Shown one piece after another: positions 60,065 through 64,000 of a stretch of DNA of 64,000 bases. How positions within the stretch are numbered: the first letter of the stretch is position 1; every line of letters begins with the position of its first letter. The notes beneath the pieces are model-generated. The model made no database searches. It was not told the origin of the DNA and saw only the letters and a program-made list of their open reading frames with translations. This stretch comes from Theobroma cacao (Eukaryota; Streptophyta; Magnoliopsida; Malvales; Malvaceae), in NCBI RefSeq assembly GCF_000208745.1, contig NC_030850.1:20197528-20261527 (forward strand), given 5' to 3'. The position numbers and the translations under genes were made by a program.

Positions 60065-61124
60065 ATGACTTTGCAAAAGTCAATTGTTGTTGAAAGTCAA
60101 TCCACAAATAGGCCTCCTCTATTTGATGGATCAAATTATGTGTATTGGAGCACTAGGATGTCCATATACATTAGTGCCCTTGATTACGAAATGTGAGATG
60201 TTATTACACAAGGACCTTACGTTCCCACATCACAAAGTTTTATCATTGGTGAGAAAATGCCTAAGCCTAGAGTTGAGTGGACAGAGGCTAAAGTAAAAAA
60301 GGGCCAAACTAATTTTAAAGCATTCAACACCCTTTATTGTGCACTCACTCTTTTATAATTCAACAAAATCTCTAGCTGTATCACAACCATAGAGATTTGG
60401 AAAAACCTTAAAGTTATTCATGAAGGGACTTCACAGGTAAAGGAGTCCAAAATTGCCTAATTTACCCATAATTATGAAATGTTTAAAACGGAACCGGGTA
60501 AAAATATCACTACCATGTTCGTTAGGTTTACCAATATTACAAACAAGCTTAATCAAATTGGAAAAATTATCCCTGAACATGAGTTAGTAAAAAGATAGTT
60601 GAGATGTCTCCTCAAGAGTTGGAAACCCAAAGTCACAACTATTCGAGAGGCCAAAGATCTCAATAGGGTCACACTTGATGAAATTTGTGGCTCACTCTTC
60701 ACACATGAACTTTAAATGAAAGAAGAAGAGGAGGAGGAAAAGAAAAAAGCTAAAGAGAAGAAGAAAAATTTGGCATTCAAGATTAGCTTATTTGAAGAGG
60801 AACTATAAGAGCTATCAAGTGATGATGATGAAAAGCTGGCCATGATGGCCATAAGATTTAGAAAGTTAATAGGACAAAAAGGTAGAAAGTTTGAAACAAA
60901 GTATTATAAAAAGGATAAAGGTCTCTCTTGGAAAAACAAGCATAAGGGTGATTTCAACAAAAAAGAGGAGATGGTCTGTTTTGAATGCAAAAAACTAGGA
61001 CACTTCGGATCAAAATGCCCATTACTCAAAAAAGAAACCTTAAAGAAAATGAAGAAACCAAAAAGAGCAATGGTAGCAACAACATGGTTTGATAGTGATT
61101 CATCAAGTTTAGAAAAAAAAAATT
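60065..61124 (+). pseudogene. gag with zinc knuckle, one frame with about seven stops
   Basis: Gag would form the particle and bind element RNA. The ATG at 60065 gives MTLQKSIVVESQSTNRPPLF. LFDGSNYVYWSTRMSIYISA marks the Gag N terminus. The middle holds EIWKNLKVIHEGTSQVKESK and YEMFKTEPGKNITTMFVRFT of the UBN2 domain. A run of Glu and Lys (KEEEEEEKKKAKEKKK) is followed by FEEEL and SSDDDEKLAMM. A zinc knuckle C-X2-C-X4-H-X4-C (CFECKKLGHFGSKC) lies at about 60979-61019. The frame stays open apart from about seven stop codons, including TGA where Trp is expected at about 60194, so the damage is point mutation. The frame ends at an A-run near 61113. Confidence 0.9.
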
Positions 61125-61520
61125 AGAAGAAAGAGCCAATTTTTGCCTGATAGCAAGAAAAGAAAAATTAAGGTAACTTTTAATTCATTTGATATTTCCT
61201 ATGATGACTTGCAAGATGAATATGACTTCTTATATGTTGAATTTGAAAAACTTGCCTTGAAATATAAAACTATGAGGAAAAAGGCTGTTGCATTGAATGA
61301 AGAATCAGAAAAAATTAAGGATGAGTACGACTCTATTTTTGAACAAAGAAACATGCTTCAAACTGATCTTGAAAAATACAAAATTGATTTTGATCTTTTG
61401 AAGCTTGAATTAGATACTTAGAAATTAGAATTACAAAGAGTTGTTAATGAAAATGCTGCATCTAAAGTTGATAGAGAAGAAAGATCAAAATTAAAGCCGA
61501 AAGATGAAGAATAGCATAAA
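61125..61520 (+). pseudogene. Coiled-coil region between gag and pol
   Basis: After a frame change at the A-run, YDDLQDEYDFLYVEFEKLAL and RNMLQTDLEKYKIDFDLLKL show the heptad pattern of a coiled coil rich in Glu, Lys and Leu. Such a region follows the first zinc knuckle in SIRE-like elements. Stops at about 61421 and 61512 break it. Confidence 0.7.
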
Positions 61521-61547
61521 AGGAAAACAAGCCTTAGATGAAAAATG

Positions 61548-62762
61548 AATGCTATTTCATGCCATTGTCATATATGTGGTAGGAAAGGACATTTGTTTTA
61601 TGATTATTTCTTTTATGATAAAACTTGTCCAAAAACCAAATTGGTTTGGGTTCCAAAAGGATCCCCTGTGATTGTTAACCCCCAAAGACCTATCTAAGTA
61701 TGGGTACCTTTAAAGAAAAACTGAAAATCTGTTTTGTAGGTTAAGCAAAGACACAGAGATCAATGTTTTGAAGTTCAACGAAAGAAAAGGCAGCTTTGGT
61801 ACTTGGACAGCGGTTGCTCGAGACACATGATCGGTAATGAAAACTCATTTGCTTAGCTTGATAGGAAGAAGTGTGGTAGTGTTTCCTTTGGTGATGACTC
61901 CAAAGGTATTATCCAAGGAATTGGAACCATTGGTAACACATCTTCAACACAAATCAAGCATGTTTTATTTGTTAAAGGTTTAAAACATAATTTGCTAAGC
62001 ATTAGTTAGCTTTGTGATAGAGGTTTTAGTGTATGCTTTGATTCCCATTCATGTCAAGTAATTGATGTTAACACTAATGAAGTAGCATTTATTGGCAAAA
62101 AAATTAAGAATATGTATGTCATTTTTCTTGATGAAATTATGACTAGTAAATCATGCTTTATTGCCAATGATGTTTATGATAGTTGGTTGTGGCATAGAAG
62201 GTTATGACATGCTAATATGCACACAATTTTAAAACTTTTGAGAAAAGACTTAGTCATTGGACTTCCAAAGATATCATTTGAAAATGACAAGGTTTGTGAT
62301 GCATATTAATTTGGAAAAGAAGATAAAAGTTCCCTTAAATCTAAGAAAGTCATATAAACTTCTAGGCCACTTGAACTATCACATGTTGACTTGTTTGGAC
62401 CAATCACGGTTGCTAGTCTAGGAGGCAAGTCATATGGCTTTGTTATTGTAGATGATTACTCTAGATATACATGGGTATATTTTCTTGCTCATAAAGGTGA
62501 TACATTGCTAACTTTTGTTAAACATCGCAAAAAGAGTTCAAAATGTAAAAAGCCTCACTATTGTTAGTGTTAAAAGTGATCATGGTGGTGAATTTGAAAG
62601 TGAGAACTTTGAAATTTTTTGTAATGAAAATGGTTTTGACCATAATTTTTTTGCTCCTAGAACTCCACAACAAAATGGAGTGCTTGAAAGAAAAAATAAG
62701 ACCTTGAAAGAAATGGCAAGGACAATGCTTTGTGAAAACAACTTGCCAAAATATTTTTAGGC
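61548..62762 (+). pseudogene. pol: second CCHC-like motif, protease, integrase
   Basis: In order: a CHICGRKGH motif near 61570; WVPKG; the aspartic protease motif WYLDSGCSRHMIG at 61797; the GAG-pre-integrase segment with LWHRRL at 62189 and HANMHTI; then the integrase core, with first Asp in SHVDLFGPI (62380), second Asp in KSDHGGEFES (62573) and Glu in QNGVLERKNK (62674). The spacing and flanking residues match copia integrase, and all three acidic residues are kept. A frameshift near 62520-62545 and stops (for example after LLSIS at about 62008 and in WHRRL-stop-HAN) make it non-functional. The HHCC zinc finger before the core is damaged: the second Cys position reads CDAY and is followed by a stop. 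Confidence 0.88.
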
Positions 62763-63352
62763 TAAGTAATGAATACTGTAGCTTACATTTTAAGTAGAGT
62801 TTTCATTAGAGCCATGATTTCTAAAACCCTTTATGAGCTTTACAAAGGAAGAAAACCAAATATTTCTCACTTAAGGAGTTTTGGATGCAAATGCTTTGTT
62901 TTGAACAATGGAAAACACATCTTGGGAAAATTTGATGTCAATAGTGATGAGGCAATCTTCTTAGGCTATGCATTGAGCTATAAAGCATATAGGGTGTTTA
63001 ATAAAAGAACTCTAGTTATAAAAGAGTCAATTCATATTGTTTTTGATGAGACTAATAATGCATAAAGAAAGGTAATGCTTGATGATGATGATGTAGATGA
63101 CATTGAGAAGAAAATGGAGAATATGAGCTTGGATAGCAAAAAAAATGATGAAGAAAGCTCAAACAAAAAAGATGATGATGAACCAATGTTAGAAGACTTG
63201 CAAAGAGCTGAGAAATAGCACAATGATCTTTTTAGAAGCTAGAGATTTGTAAGGAATCATCCTCAAGAACTCATCATTGGTAATCCCTTGGAAAATGTCA
63301 AAACTAGAAAGGGATTAAAAGAAGCTGTGAGTATCTTGCATTCATATCACAA
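62763..63352 (+). pseudogene. pol: integrase C-terminal part and acidic hinge
   Basis: SHLRSFGCKCFVLNN and SDEAIFLGYALSYKAYRVFN are typical of the integrase-to-reverse-transcriptase linker of copia elements. A stretch rich in Asp, Glu, Lys and Ser follows (63076-63200). Stops occur at about 63065, 63217 and 63239, and the frame changes just before 63353. Confidence 0.85.
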
Positions 63353-64000
63353 GTGGAACCAAGGAACTTTGAGGAAGCTAAAAAGGAAGAGAGTTGGATG
63401 ATTGCTATTCAAGAAAAATTGGGTCAATTTGAAAGGAATAAGGTTTGGACCTTAGTTCCAAGGCCAACCAATCATCCAATTGTTGCTACAAAATGGGTAT
63501 TGAAGAACAAGATGGATGAGTTGGGAAATGTGCTAAGAAACAAGAAAAGGTTAGTTGTTCAAGGATACAATTCAAAGGAAGGTATTGATTATGATAAAAC
63601 CTTTGCCCCAGTAGCTAGATTAGAAGCTATTAAACTCTTACTAGCTTATGCATGCTTTATGAACTTTAAACTATTTCAAATGGATGCTTAAAGTGCATTT
63701 CTTAATGACTTTATACAAGAAGAAGTATATGTTGAACAACCCCTTGGTTTTAAAGTGTTTGATAAAATTATTCATGTTTATAAATTGCATAAAGCTCTTT
63801 ATGGATTAAAACAAGCTCTTAGAGCTTGGTGTGAAAGACTTTCTAAGTTCTTAACTGAAAAAGGATATTCTAGGGGAAGTGTAGATAATACTTTTATTTA
63901 TTAAGAAAACTGAGACTAATTTGATTGTTGTTCAAATTTATGTTGATGATATAGTATTTGGTGCTATTAATGAAAGGTTGTGTGAGAATTTTGCTAAAGA
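63353..64000 (+). pseudogene. pol: reverse transcriptase, cut by window end
   Basis: This is the RNA-dependent DNA polymerase of the element. ATKWVLKNKMDELGNVLRNK, RLVVQGYNSKEGIDYDKTFA and PVARLEAIKLLLA open the domain. FQMDA is followed by TAA where the family has Lys, then SAFLNDFIQEEVYVEQPLGF. KALYGLKQALRAWCERLSKF follows. The catalytic YVDD box is in IYVDDIVFGA at about 63935. The first catalytic Asp (in FQMD) and both Asp residues of YVDD are present. A stop or frameshift near 63902 separates the last part. The domain continues beyond the window. Confidence 0.9.

Larger units (their letters stand above)
58601..64000 (+). mobile_element. SIRE/Maximus-like copia element, runs off the window
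   Basis: A 5' LTR, primer site, gag with zinc knuckle, coiled-coil region, protease, integrase and reverse transcriptase follow in copia order (integrase before reverse transcriptase). YVDDIVFGA, the long acidic hinge and the coiled-coil region after the zinc knuckle suggest the SIRE/Maximus lineage, from memory of the family and without a database check. More than a dozen stops and several frameshifts make it inactive. The RNase H, any env-like frame and the 3' LTR lie outside. Confidence 0.87.

Noticed and set aside
1..64000. Cellular genes, tRNA or rRNA genes, bacterial or organelle features
   Set aside because: None could be supported. The tRNA-like words found are primer-binding sites next to LTRs.

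Overview
This is repeat-dense nuclear DNA of a flowering plant, most likely a eudicot; the species cannot be named from the sequence alone. It is AT-rich and holds no intact gene. Nearly all of it is LTR retrotransposons inserted into one another. The copia-type elements use a primer-binding site complementary to plant initiator tRNA-Met (TGGTATCAGAGCC), and the internal regions carry plant Ty1/copia and gypsy-type features. Boundaries were set by TG...CA LTR ends, primer-binding sites, polypurine tracts and 5-bp target-site duplications (TSDs), and several are exact.

Layout. 1-5278: a left-edge nest (a gypsy-type LTR tail in the leader of a minus-strand copia-like element, in a gypsy-type LTR fragment, in an older copia-like LTR fragment). 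5279-5605 and 13563-14440: low-copy-looking sequence split by a complete but badly decayed gypsy-type element at 5606-13557 (TSD ATCAT, 548-bp N gap); it holds one possible broken small membrane-protein gene. 14441-14761 and 22238-24649: very AT-rich sequence with a 120-bp palindrome and the right end of a CACTA DNA transposon, cut by a long LTR at 14762-22237 (itself carrying an unresolved insert and a nested 2.9-kb LTR) and by a copia solo LTR at 22496-23568 (TSD ACTAA). About 24870-26527: an old minus-strand copia LTR.

27053-47673: an outer plus-strand copia-like element whose gag is interrupted by a complete minus-strand relative at 30185-41013 (TSD CTTGG). That relative carries a gypsy-type solo LTR at 34418-37008 (TSD ATTAG). 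A second solo LTR at 41860-44769 (TSD AAAAT) sits in the 3' half of the outer element. Both copia-like elements keep recognisable gag and no recognisable pol. About 48497-58600: another minus-strand copia LTR, split by a minus-strand element at 49054-58434 that has gag and nearly 5 kb of non-coding internal sequence. 58601-64000: the only element with recognisable pol, a plus-strand SIRE/Maximus-like copia element that runs off the right edge; its gag, protease, integrase and reverse transcriptase are all broken by stops and frameshifts.

Nothing here works as a set of cellular genes. The gag-only elements could have moved only with enzymes supplied by pol-bearing relatives, which is inference. 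The most notable structure is shared architecture: unrelated LTRs carry the same roughly 66-bp block, family-specific arrays of short palindromes, and short minisatellites.
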